Shown here one piece after another: positions 13,191-23,745 of a stretch of DNA of 64,000 nucleotides. Location: the NCBI GenBank assembly GCA_963921425.1, contig OY992834.1:26983923-27047922 (forward strand), in the 5' to 3' direction. Under the pieces are notes generated by a model. It saw nothing but the letters and a program-made list of their open reading frames with translations, was not told where the DNA came from and made no database searches. The DNA is from Dryas octopetala (Eukaryota > Streptophyta > Magnoliopsida > Rosales > Rosaceae). The position numbers were made by a program, and so were the translations under genes. Each line of letters opens with the position of its first letter. Positions within the stretch are counted from its first letter, which is position 1.

Positions 13191-13290
13191 TAATATACAT
13201 TATAATGTATATCACTAATATACATTATAATGTATATCACTAATATACATTATATAGTGATATACTAATATACATTATATACTATATAGA
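13191..13290. repeat. 25-bp palindromic tandem repeat
   Basis: Four tandem units of about 25 bases start at 13191, 13216, 13241 and 13266. The first two each contain the perfect 20-base palindrome ATATACATTATAATGTATAT; the last two are variants. The whole tract lies inside the AT-rich centre of the insert. Confidence 0.8.
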
Positions 13291-13698
13291 ATTATAGATT
13301 ATAGTATATTAGTATATACTATATACTATATACTATATAGGGTTTATAATTTAGTATAATATTAGGGTTTTGGGAATTTAATATTTTTTACTCTATTTGT
13401 TTAGGGTATAGTATAGAAATTTATTTTATAAATTATATAGAAAGGTATTTTTTATTTAGGGTATAGTATAGAAATATAATCAAATAAATGTATAAAAATG
13501 AATTATTTCAATTTTTTTTAAATAGAGGTTCGGTATCGGTATACCGTCGGTATTTGATTTCGTAAGTCGGTACTATTACCGAAATCACCAGTTCGGAATG
13601 AAAACCGACACCCTGGTATCGGTAACTGAAATTTTCGGTAATTTTCAGAACAATGCTCGGTCGGTGGTCGGTAATTTTCGGCATAAAATCTCAGCCCT

Positions 13699-14618
13699 AA
13701 GAAAAACTCTAGGTTATGACTTGGGAAGCGTCAAAACATGACTTGGAATGTAACTTGGTATAATTTGAAATGCACCATGGGTATAAACATTTAAGATCAC
13801 TCGAGTTAAGCATTGAAATTTTCAATGAACGACTTAAGATACCCTAATGAATGACAGAATAGGCCCTAAGGAACGACTTCAGAAATTCTTAGGTATGACG
13901 TTTAAACCGTCAAAACATAATTTGGGATGTCACTAGGTACAATTTGAAATGCACTAAGGGTATAAACATTTAAATCTCTCAAGTTATGACTGAAATTTTC
14001 AACGAACGACTTCGGATGCCCTAATGAACGAGTTCAGAAACTCTAATGTATGACTTTGGTAGCGTCAAAAGATGACATGGAATATGATTGGGTACAATTT
14101 GAAATGCACCAAGGGTATACATTTAAAATCCCTCAAGTTACGAAATGTGATTTTCAACGAACGACTTGTGATGCCCCAAGGAACGACTGAAGATGTCTGA
14201 ATGAACGACTTCAGAAACTCTAAGGTTTGAGTTTAGAAGCATCAAAACATGACTTGGAATGTGACTAGATACAATTTGAAATGCACAAACGGTATAAACA
14301 TTTAAAATCTCCTAAGTTACAAATTGAAATTTTCAACCAACGATTTGAGATGCCCTAAGGAACGACTAAAGATACCCTAAGGAACAACTTAAGAACTTAT
14401 AGGATATGACTTGGGAAACGTTAAAACATGACTTGGAATGTCACTTGGTATAATTTTAAATGCACCAAGGATATAAACATTTAAAATACCTCCCGGTATG
14501 AACTAAAATTCTCAAGATTACGACTTATTATGACTTAAGCAACACCTTGAGATGCCGTACGGAAAAACTCTAGATTATAACTTAGTATGACTTAAGCAAC
14601 ACCTTGAGATGCCGTAGT
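13699..14618. repeat. hierarchical tandem repeat, block 4
   Basis: The 22-base-protomer repeat continues after the hAT-like insert, with AACGACTT, ACAATTTGAAATGCACC and TATAAACATTT pieces. The right part is more decayed; the piece ACTTAAGCAACACCTTGAGA is duplicated just before the next insert. Confidence 0.85.
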
Positions 14619-15162
14619 AGGACTAGAGTGTTTGAGCTTGTTGTGTGATTTCTTGTATTGAAACCCTTGTTATTGGATTACTTGGTCAGCTGGAAAAGAC
14701 CCCCAGTTTTTAACCGTTAGTGGTTTTCTGGGTGAACAATCTTGTGCCTTGTTTGTGATTTGTTTCTTATGTGTTGTTGATTATTAATCTGGAAATAACT
14801 TCACAAGATCACACACTTCACTTCAGCATGTTAACTTAGACCATGAATGCTAAATGAAAGTTTGATAAATCTGCCCACACACCACTTAGTTGTTGATAGC
14901 ACTAGGATGCCTACATTGATGGATCCTTTGAGTGCATAGGTTGTCACTCAATTCCTTGGTGTGTTCTGACTTGTGGTATTTACTAAAGTTGTTTTGGTTT
15001 TACAAGTCAATCTGGAGTTTCAGATTTTAGTTACTGCATCGTCAGAGTTATGTCTATTTGACTAGTTGCTGAATGATCATATAAAATAAAAAATTTGGAT
15101 CCGATCACTAACAGTGAATTTAATCAAGTTCATTAAGTGAATATATCACTTAATACAAACTT
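14619..15162. mobile_element. unidentified insert in the tandem field
   Basis: About 540 bases with no tandem-repeat pieces and no long open frame; the repeat resumes at CACCAAGGGTATAAACATTT. It starts near TAGGACTAGAGTGTTTGAGC and could be a retrotransposon or LTR fragment, but no terminal repeat, primer-binding site or coding motif was found. Confidence 0.35.
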
Positions 15163-16039
15163 TCACCAAGGGTATAAACATTTAAATCCCTCGAGTTACG
15201 AACTGAAATTTTTAACAAATCACTTGGGATGCTCTAAAGAACGACTTCAGAAACTTTAAGGTATGATTTTGGAAGCGTCAAAACATGACTTGTAATGTGA
15301 CTGGGTACAATTTGAAATGCAACAAAAGTATAAACATTTAAAATCTCTTGAGTTACGAACTGAAATTTTCAACAAACGACTTGGGATCCCCTAAAGAACG
15401 ACTTTAAAAACTCTAAGATATGACTTTGGAATCGTCAAAACATGACTTGGAATATGGCTAGGTACACTTTGAAATGCACAAAGGATATAAACATTTAAGA
15501 TCCCTCAAGTTACGCATTGAAATTTTTAACGAACGACTTGAGATGCCATAATGAACGACTAGAGAAACCCTAAGGAACGACTTGATAAACTCTAAGGTAT
15601 GACTTTGGAAGCGTCAAGACATGACATAGGATGTCATTAGGTAAAATTTGAAATCCACCAAGGGTTTAAACATTTAAAATCTCTCGAGTTTCGAACTGAA
15701 ACTTTCAACGAACGACTTGGGATGCCCTAAAGAACGACTTGAGATGCCCTAAGGAACGATTGGAGATGCCACTAGGTACAATTTGAAATGCACCAAGGTA
15801 TAAATATTTAAATCTCTCGAGTTATGAATTGAAATTTTCAACGAACGACTTGTATACCCTAAGAAACGAGTTCAGAAACTCTAAGGTATGACTTTAGAAG
15901 CGTCAAAACATGACTTGTAATGTGACTGGGTACAATTTGAAATGCATCAAGGGTATATACATTGAAAATCCCTCGAGTTACGAAATGAAATTTTCAACGA
16001 ACTATTTGAGATGCCCTAAGGAATGATTGGAGATGCAGT
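15163..16039. repeat. hierarchical tandem repeat, block 5
   Basis: Same protomer order as the main block, ending at GATTGGAGATGCAGT where the Pack-CACTA has inserted. Right of that element the repeat resumes with GACCGACTTCAGAAAC at 20532. Confidence 0.85.
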
Positions 16040-16509
16040 AAACACTACAACAAAAGACTATATTAATAGCTTATGATTATAGCGTTTTTTTGGAAATGCT
16101 ATAAATTGTAAGATAGTAATAGCAATTTAACTAATAAACGCTATGAAAGTTTGGTCTTCGCGTGGGGATGTTTTTTACTATAGCGTTTTTTTAAAAACAC
16201 GTTGTGCTTTAGCGGCTAATGAAAAAAGAAGCGGTGCTTTTAAATTTTATACGTTTTGTAAATCCAAAAAACAAAAACTCAAATCTCATCTTTTCCTTCT
16301 CTGTCTTCTCTCTTTCTCTCCATTGCCTACAGAGCACACAGACAGCACCTTTCATCCAGTGTGTCACAGGTAAGCACCTCTCATCCTCATCCTCTTCGTC
16401 TCGCTTTTTCTTTACTTCTATTGTGTCTGAGTAAGTTGATTCGATTCTAGGGCTAGGGTAAAGGGATTTTGACAAATCTGAGTTTGGGGATCTGCTCAAA
16501 CCAAATGCG

Positions 16510-16940
16510 AATCTGATGGTGCGCCTCTACCCTCACCGCCGAGCACAAGTCACGCATGGAATTCCAAAAGTTGCTTGCCAAAGCCAGATGCAATCTCACT
16601 ATCTGCTCCGACAGAGTCTCCAACTCCAAGTCCAAAGGTAAAGAAATTAATTAAACCCAAATTTCATTTTCATTTCATTTCCTGTTTGAATAAATAAAAA
16701 TAAAATCTGATTTAGAGGAGACGTAGAGGAGCTGCTGGTGGAGGAGACGTGGGTGGAGGCATTACGCTAAGAACTTCTGCAAGTTCATTGAGAGTGAGAT
16801 TTGCGGCGGCCGTGGCGATGACATTCCCATATATCCGCTGACTCACTTGATCTTCAACACTCTCAACTCCACCCCTTTTGACCGGGTCAAGGCTATCATT
16901 CTGGGTCAGGACCCATATCATGGTCCGGGTCAAAGATACT
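16510..16940 (+). pseudogene. UNG: captured uracil-DNA glycosylase fragment
   Basis: Two exon pieces are recognisable. The first (about 16525-16638) encodes TLTAEHKSRMEFQKLLAKAR and a following cysteine-serine stretch typical of the plant UNG N-terminal region. It ends in GGTAAAG, a splice donor. The second (about 16719-16936) encodes EELLVEETW, then after a frame break YAKNFCKFIESEICGG, and ends in the active-site loop ILGQDPYHGPGQ, whose Asp is the catalytic water-activating residue in the UNG family. The downstream half of the enzyme, including the HPSPLS region, is missing. UNG removes uracil from DNA in base excision repair; this fragment cannot encode a working enzyme. It abuts the helicase fragment without a spacer. 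Confidence 0.85.
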
Positions 16941-17700
16941 AATCTTGTTGATGCCTACACAACCACCTATAATGAATGGAGCTATGATGAGCATCTTATC
17001 CGTGCAGTCATTTGCTATGGCCTGTATCCTGGAATTTGCTCTGTTGTGGTAAGCATGGCGCTTTTTTTTCCCGTGTTTTTGTTAGATTATAATATTTTCT
17101 AATTATTTCTCTAAGTTCTTGATGCTGTCAATCTCCTCTATCTATTGTATTCATCATGTTTACGCCATGATGAATACAGGCTTTTTTAATCAATTGGGAA
17201 GTAAACTTACAATAGTCAGAGGAAAGTAATTAAAAATGCTTTATCAACCACAGTTTGGCTACATGGTCCTCAATTGGCTAAATATTGTGCCAGTGTCTGT
17301 TTGTTGTGTGTGTATATATATAAAATTTGATTTGTCCCAATAAGCATTATATGATTCATTTCCTCTTGTATGATTTTCTTGAGGGCTGACATAACTGGAC
17401 ATGCAGCACAATGAAAAGTCATTTTCACTGAAAATTATGGAGGATGGCCAGGTGTTGCTATACTCGGTAAGCATTCTTGTACATCTCATCAATGTATCAT
17501 CAATATAAAGTAATGCCCTTGATTACATGTCAGTTTGATTTTCTGTTCTTTGTCGTTTTTCTAGAACTCTGTCAATGCTTGGGAAACTAAAATTCCATAT
17601 CCGTGGCTAGTTTTCAATGAGAAGATAAAAGTGAACTCGATTTTCCTACGGGATTCAACGGCTATGGGTCTGTCTTTCTCTGGCCCAGAGGGTGTCCAGT
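16936..17700 (+). pseudogene. captured DExH-box RNA helicase fragment
   Basis: Three exon pieces with intact-looking splice sites: about 16936-17048 (WSYDEHLIRAVICYGLYPGI, donor GTAAGC), 17407-17466 (KSFSLKIMEDGQVLLYS, acceptor GCAG, donor GTAAGC), and 17565 to about 17680 ([16 protein letters not shown], then FLRDST). These match the C-terminal OB-fold region of plant DExH-box (RNA helicase A-like) proteins such as the DExH3/DExH5 group, recognised from memory of the family. The helicase core is absent. The third exon loses frame after the FLRDST stretch. The introns show that genomic DNA was captured, not cDNA. Confidence 0.75.
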
Positions 17701-18263
17701 CTGGTTAATATATTCAAGGAACTTCACCAAGTTGTTGGTTGTTCAATCTCATCTCATGGCAATCTTGAAAAGTGGGTTGTCCAGGTTTCTTTTGTGAATT
17801 ATGATTGACATTCATTTTTCAAATTGATTCTAGGGTGTTCTCTTGCTCAATGTTGTTCTCACTAGTGAGATTCTACTTGCCCTAAATTGTTCTCATGTTA
17901 ACACAGCCCTGTTGCTTGTCTTAGATTTTACAACTGTTTTTTATGTTACCAATAATGAGATTCATGAAAATATGTTACCAGTCAGGTCAAAGAAAGAAAA
18001 GATGTTACTGGTAATTTTGTTAGTTCGATATTGTTCTAAACTAGATTGTTCACAAAATGCCAATCGTTTTTGCTGCTTGTCTTTACCATTTTATCAATAA
18101 AATAAGTTGCAAGAGTCTTGTAGAAAGTGTGTTGTAACCAAAGGGTGATTCTTGCTTTTATTATCAATAAAATACATAGAACAGTTTCTTACTGAGCCTG
18201 ATTGATGATCAATAGCGTGTATTTGTTGTTGCTATTACATGTGTACTGACTGATGAATAAATG

Positions 18264-19004
18264 TTAGCTTCAATGTGCTTTATGTCTGGGTCGATCGAAA
18301 TAGAAAATGTTTTTGTTCCTGAAAATGAGGTAGGCATGTGGCAGTGGCTTTTTGGCAAGAAAGTCAGTAGCATAGTTTTTCACAATAGTGTTCCAGGTGA
18401 TGGATTTGTTGGAATTGCTGCACCTTCTATTGCAAGAATTCTACCGATTTGTGATTTTAATCATGCCAAATTTCTGTCAATAAGGCATTTTCTTAATACA
18501 TTTGCATAGCTTTTGATCCCAACCACTGTATATAACTTATGTATGGATTCTTCTTTTTTGACAGATTGATTTGGCAATGTTTGGTGGAGAGATTTTATGC
18601 CAGGTATAGCTAACTTGTCCATTTGGGATTGTTCATTGTTTAACTGAGTAATTGTTTTATGTCAGCTTCAATTTTTGTCTTCATCAACTGAATTTTTATG
18701 GGAATTTGTTATAATTTTTGTAGCCAGATGCATTCCTTTGTTCTGTCAATGATGTTAAAGTCTGTAATACAATTGATCAAAGGTCACATAATGCTATTCC
18801 TGGTGCGGAGGTGAGATATATATTGAGGAGTTTCTGAATTGCTTCTCAATCATTTTTTATTTTGTCTCTTTAATTTGTTTCTCAAAGCACGTTCATTTTT
18901 GTTTTCTTTTGTTTATCTGACTGCCATGTTAATGTCACTATAGGGATTTCTAAGACTGAAGCTGTCTGGCCAAGGGCTTGCATTTATATATGCAGTTGGA
19001 TCTG
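18264..19004 (+). pseudogene. captured AIM24/TRAP-like protein fragment
   Basis: Four exon pieces in one order: 18264-18446 (ENVFVPENEVGMWQWLFGK, then GDGFVGIAAPSIARILP), 18565-18603 (IDLAMFGGEILCQ), 18724-18810 (PDAFLCSVNDVKVCNTIDQR) and 18944-19004 (FLRLKLSGQGLAFIYAVGS). This series fits the AIM24 family (DUF124, TRAP-like fold) found in plants and bacteria; the role of the plant proteins is poorly known. The first exon's donor seems lost, since ATTTGT follows where GT is expected. The other junctions keep AG and GT. The family call rests on remembered similarity. Confidence 0.65.
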
Positions 19005-20100
19005 GTATGCATTTCTTGACACATTTATATGTCTGCAAATTTCAGATTGTGCCCTTGTAAGAGTTTGGGTCTGGGCCAAATTCTACAAATAATGCTATTT
19101 CTAGCATAATATTGAAGGCATTTTAGGCCTATTCAATGTCCAAATCAAATACAATGGTCCAATGAGAAGAGTAGTGTTTGGTGTAAGTTGCTACCATTTA
19201 TGGAAAGTTTCACTTTTCTTGCTACTGCTTCTATGTTGATTACATAAGGCAATGTATTACATGCTCATAATATTGTAGTTTGTCACGTATTATCAAACTG
19301 AAAGTTGATGTTATCCATTTCTTTTTCTTCTTCTTTACTTTTTGAGGTTGTTAATTTCTTTTTTGCAATATGTGGAAATCTAATATTGAATTTGGCAAGA
19401 AGAAGGATGTGTTCTAAGTGTAAAACACTAACCGTGAGTGTCAAAACTACTACCTAAATTAGCTTATTGATCAAATTCATTTTTTTCCTTTGTAAAATTA
19501 AGATATTCATAGTGTGATTGTTGTTAGTAGTTGTACTTGCTAATGAAATAATGAAAGTGAATGATTGAGTGAAATATGAAGTTGGAAGATTTATGTACAA
19601 GTCCTGATTCTTCTAATGAAAAGTGGCTGCTATTTGTAGCTTTAATTGTATATATATATAGAAGATAATCTTTGCCAATTATTTAAGACTAACATTTAGA
19701 GTCTACTTTCTATTGCGAGGGACTTGAGATTTTGTGTTTTTTTTTTCATTGTTTTGACATTCAAGTTTGATTGTGGCAGCTTTTTTCAGGAATTTGGGAC
19801 ATGTACAGGTTTGATCTAGTGGGGATGTTTTTAGTTGAAGCATGTACGAGTTAGGCATTTGATGAACATGTTATCAAGTTATTTTGAGAGAATGTTATGT
19901 TAATTCCTTTTTATTGTAAAATGTATAATTTTTTATTAGCTCAACAATATAAGCTTATATTTTGGTACTTTTGTATATTTGACCATGTAGTTATTTTGGG
20001 TCATATAATGAAATTTTTTAATTTAATTATTTTGTCTTTGCATATATTATTTATATCAAGTTTACATTAAAATGCAAAGAAAAATAATTTGGGAGACACA
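19005..20100. other. non-coding interior of Pack-CACTA
   Basis: AT-rich sequence between the AIM24 fragment and the right subterminal repeats. No further captured exon was recognised, though some of it may be intron or downstream sequence of the source gene. Confidence 0.4.
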
Positions 20101-20531
20101 AAAAAATATCAACAATAACTACTATAGCGTTCACTAAATGCTTGGAAAAAAAGAATGATAGTGTTTTAAAATGCTATAGTAATGATTATAATAGCATTTA
20201 AGAAAAGCTATAAAAGATACATATAATAGCATTCAAAAATGCTATTATACACAATATTATAAAAACGCAAAAACACTATTATAAAATATTGTAGCATCCC
20301 AATAATAGCGTTTCTTGTATGTTACAGCGTTTTAGAAACGCTATAGTAGTAGATCTATTATAGCGTTTGAAAATGCTATAATAGATGTGTTCTTTGATAG
20401 CATTCCAAAAATGCTATAGAAAAGTTTGATCTATTATAACGTCGGCTGTCATAGCGTTTTTGATAATACTATTATATGACTTTTATAGCGTTTTTTGAGT
20501 GCTATGAATGACGTTTTATGTTGTAGTGAAA

Positions 20532-21000
20532 GACCGACTTCAGAAACACAAAAGTATCACTTTGGAAGCGTCGAGACATTACTTTGGATGTCACTAGATA
20601 CAATTTAAAATGCACTAAGAGGATAAACATTTAAAATCCCTTGAGTTACGAATTGAGATGCCCCAAGGAACGACTGAAGTTGTCCGAATGAATGACTTTA
20701 GACACTCTAAGGTTTGAGTTTGGAAGCGTCAAAACATGACTTGTAATGAGACTAGATACAATTTGAAATGCACCAACGGTATAAATGTTTGAAATGCTCT
20801 AAGGATATAAACATTTAAAATATCTCAAGGTACGAAATGAAATTCTCAAAGAACGACTTGGGATGCCCTAAGGAACAACTTGAAAAATTATAGGGTATGA
20901 CTTGAGAAACATCAAAACATGACTATGAATGTCACTAGAAACAATTTGAAATGCACCAAGGTTATAAACATTTAAAATAACTCGAGGTACGAACTGAAAA
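20532..21000. repeat. hierarchical tandem repeat, last block
   Basis: The repeat resumes after the Pack-CACTA and ends at GTACGAACTGAAAATTG. Pieces such as AACGACTTGGGATGCCCTAA and TATAAACATTTAAAATATCT are clear. This marks the right border of the repeat field, whose span in the window is about 17 kb including inserts. Confidence 0.85.
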
Positions 21001-22130
21001 TTGTTCAGTCTAGCTAATAAAATAAATTGTTCTCTCTTTTTTGGTCTTTGTGAGAATGTGTGAGAGGTGAATAAAGTTTGTAAAATTTTCACCCATATAT
21101 CTTGGTATTACTTTGTAAAGTATATACCAACATAAATTAGCATTTCTTTTCATTTGTATTCCATTGGTAATCACGGGATACAAAGAAGAAGTAGGGTAAC
21201 TCGGACTAATATTTCACAAGGTCCTTGATTAAATCTCTAGCCACTGACTTCTTCTTCTTTTTTTACTCAATTTTATTTATAGTCAGTTTGATTTTTACAG
21301 TAGTCAATGGAAATGTTGAAATTCTGAACTCATATTCAACAAGGTGCTCGAAAATGATATTTCAAATTTATTAAATCAGTAGCCACTAACTTTGTTTTTC
21401 TTTTTCTTTTTTCAATTCTCTGTGTCATTAGTTGAATTTGGTCTTCCTTTTTTTCTTTGTTCATATTCCTCAATTCACAGTTTCCCTATCCCCCCAACAA
21501 ATCGTATACTGAAAACATTCATAACTAAAAATTATTTGGTCTAACCTTTGATATTTATTTTATTTTTTCTCAATATGTGTGGATTTGCGTAAATGGCTGT
21601 GTTGGTTGTTGAGAAAGTGAGGAAGAGGGAAATCAATTCAAAAGGGAATTACCATTTTGAAAGATTTTCTTTTTTCAGCACTATTTGATTGGGTACAGTT
21701 TGTGGGTTGAATTTTCTTAACATTTGTTTAGATTGAGAAGTGAAATGTTTTGTCATTCAATGTAGGTGAAACCGTGAGATAATACACTTATCTTAGTATT
21801 AACCAATGGGGTTCTCATTTTGTCTATTGTTAGCAAACTTGCCATAGTGACAAAGCCAATAAGGCCACAAAATTTTGTGACATATCAACTAAAACTATAG
21901 GCCTTATTTCAAAGGAGAATTCAAATCAAACTATATATAAACCTTTGTTTGGGTAAGATTTCTATCTCATTAACTTTCAGTTCACTTTGTTTATTTTGAA
22001 CGATTTTTCTAACCCAGAATGATGCAATTTTCTGAGTTTTGTGAAGAGAGAGAGAGAGAGTAAGATTGGTTAATGAGTTCAATTTTAAGAACTAATAACA
22101 GTTGAGGATTAACTTATTGTGAATATGTGG

Positions 22131-22178
<48 letters not shown>

Positions 22179-22500
22179 CTAATTAAGATTGGTCAATGAA
22201 CTAAGAGTAGTTGAAATATGTGGGTTATTGAGGTAAGCAGCAGCTAATTCTATGCATCTATAAATGTCGGGTTTTGTATTGAAAACCTTCTAGACAACAA
22301 AACATGGTAGGAATGTGTTTCCAATGATTGATCATCTACAAAAAATATCAAATATTTTGGAGTTGTGGATCAATACAGTTTCATTAATCAATCCAGTCTA
22401 GGATTTGGGAGCAATGCTCACATCCTCCAAATCCAAGGGTTGAGTGATGAATGTCCCACAACCTTAAACCATATCTTTTAATATAAGAAAAACCAATCTC
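21001..22500. other. non-coding region with two short repeats
   Basis: No gene found. Two degenerate copies of about 170 bases lie at roughly 21215-21300 and 21340-21430, sharing TTAAATC.(1-2)TAGCCACT followed by a pyrimidine run. GA microsatellites occur at 22042-22060 and 22137-22176. Confidence 0.45.
22137..22176. repeat. (GA)20 microsatellite
   Basis: Perfect GA dinucleotide run of 40 bases; a shorter GA run lies at about 22042-22060. Confidence 0.95.
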
Positions 22501-23569
22501 CAAAGTTCTAACATCATTCCATCAATCTCAGTTTAGGTTAGAATCACAAGGAACACAAGAGAGGTTAGAAAACTTAGACATTCAAAAGAGAATAGTTGCT
22601 AACAGATTCAGAAATTCAAGGTCAACTTAGAAAATGCATAACTAATGCATATGAGGTCCGATTGAGGTGATTGTGGTCTCTAAATGACCATTAGGATGTT
22701 TAGTATCTGCTCACCAAAAATCCGATAAAAACTCGTTGTCAAACAATACAGTTTTCAAAATCATTGTCACAGGGTCAGAAACCACCAAAATCAAAATAAA
22801 GAGATTTTTGTGCAAAACTCAAGGATCTAGACTATCTTGCCAAACCAAGCACATTAACATACTCAATGCAACACTACAAAGGATTAAACAAGGTTCACAA
22901 CTTAGTTCAGGCTCCTTACCCCAAAGTACAACTCGATTTCAAAAGGCAGCAACCCCAAACTCACATGCAAGTCCACCAAATCCTTTTTCTGGTCTTGCAT
23001 ATGCAACAAGGATGAAACCTTTAACAGCTACTCAGTCTAATCTAGGCAAAATAGGAATTTGACTCGCAAATAAGGGTAAGAACTTACCAAGAAGAGCAGA
23101 CCTACTCGCGGATTGCACATGCATGCACCAAAAACAACCCGAGTAAGCAATCAGTTTGGGAAACAACCAATCTTTTGGCTCGATCAACTAAAATAAGAGG
23201 ATTTGAGTAAGAATGGTTCACCTTAGGATTTCATGAGCACTCCCTACTCAAAAAATCAAGTTCTCGGTGACGAAGGACTTCAAATGAAAGATTGGTACTA
23301 AGAACTCGAGAAGGAAGAAGATCGAGGAGTCCAAATCACTCTCAACTAGCTACTACCTTGGTCCTCCATGAGTGTACGTAGTAGGTTTTCAATAAATTAA
23401 CCCAAAATAAGAAAAAGGCTCAGAGTTAGTCTAGAGTTTTATTTGGATTTCTAACTTTGGAAGATAGGAATTTAAGATTGATCAGGAGGTAGAGAAGTGA
23501 CATGCAGAGAAAAAAACTTACCAAGGTTGATTCTCTCTCTAGCTTCTCCTCGAGACCTCACAGCTTAGA

Positions 23570-23660
23570 TAATAAACCATCTCTCTTGTCTAGTACGGTA
23601 GTTCAATCTCAAAGCATGCTCTCAGGTATCTCTGAGAATTCACAAAATTATTTGTTTTCA
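23570..23660 (+). repeat. 5' LTR, internally deleted
   Basis: 91 bases. It starts TAATAAACCA (the 3' LTR has TGATAAACCA, so the terminal TG is mutated) and ends TTTTCA. After AAAGCATGC it jumps straight to TCTCAGGTATCTCTGAGA, skipping the middle found in the 3' LTR. The missing part would hold the promoter, so self-transcription from this copy is unlikely. Confidence 0.9.
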
Positions 23661-23745
23661 TGGTATCAGAGTTGTTGTCACACGACAATAGCTTTTCTTC
23701 TTAGTTATTTCATTTACACTTTCTTCCTAAACACAACCTTTCATC

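Larger units (their letters stand above)
12150..13698. mobile_element. hAT-like fragment with AT-rich centre
   Basis: A non-repeat insert in the tandem field. Its right end, read on the minus strand, begins TAGGGCTGAGATTTTATGCC at about 13697, followed by ACCGA/TCGGT-rich sequence to 13530, a pattern of hAT-type non-autonomous ends. A similar TCGGT-rich stretch is near 61850-62500. The left part has GC-rich sequence and a (GA)n run (12246-12285). The centre (12530-13380) is almost pure A and T in TATAGTATATA-like permutations. The left terminus was not found, so the class is tentative. Confidence 0.4.
16043..20528 (+). mobile_element. Pack-CACTA transposon carrying host gene fragments
   Basis: The termini are CACTACAACA at 16043 and TGTTGTAGTG ending at 20528, flanked by the 3-base target duplication AAA (16040-16042 and 20529-20531), as expected of CACTA elements. 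Subterminal zones of about 150 bases (left) and 420 bases (right) are packed with TATAGCGTTT and AATGCTATA motifs in both orientations. No transposase is present. The interior holds fragments of three unrelated host genes, all on the plus strand and all with introns: uracil-DNA glycosylase, DExH-box helicase and AIM24-like. The element sits in the tandem repeat field. Confidence 0.9.

Noticed and set aside
16878-17102. A 74-codon frame across the UNG-helicase join that could be a fusion protein
   Set aside because: In this frame the UNG part is out of its native frame, so only the helicase part is real; no fused UNG product follows.
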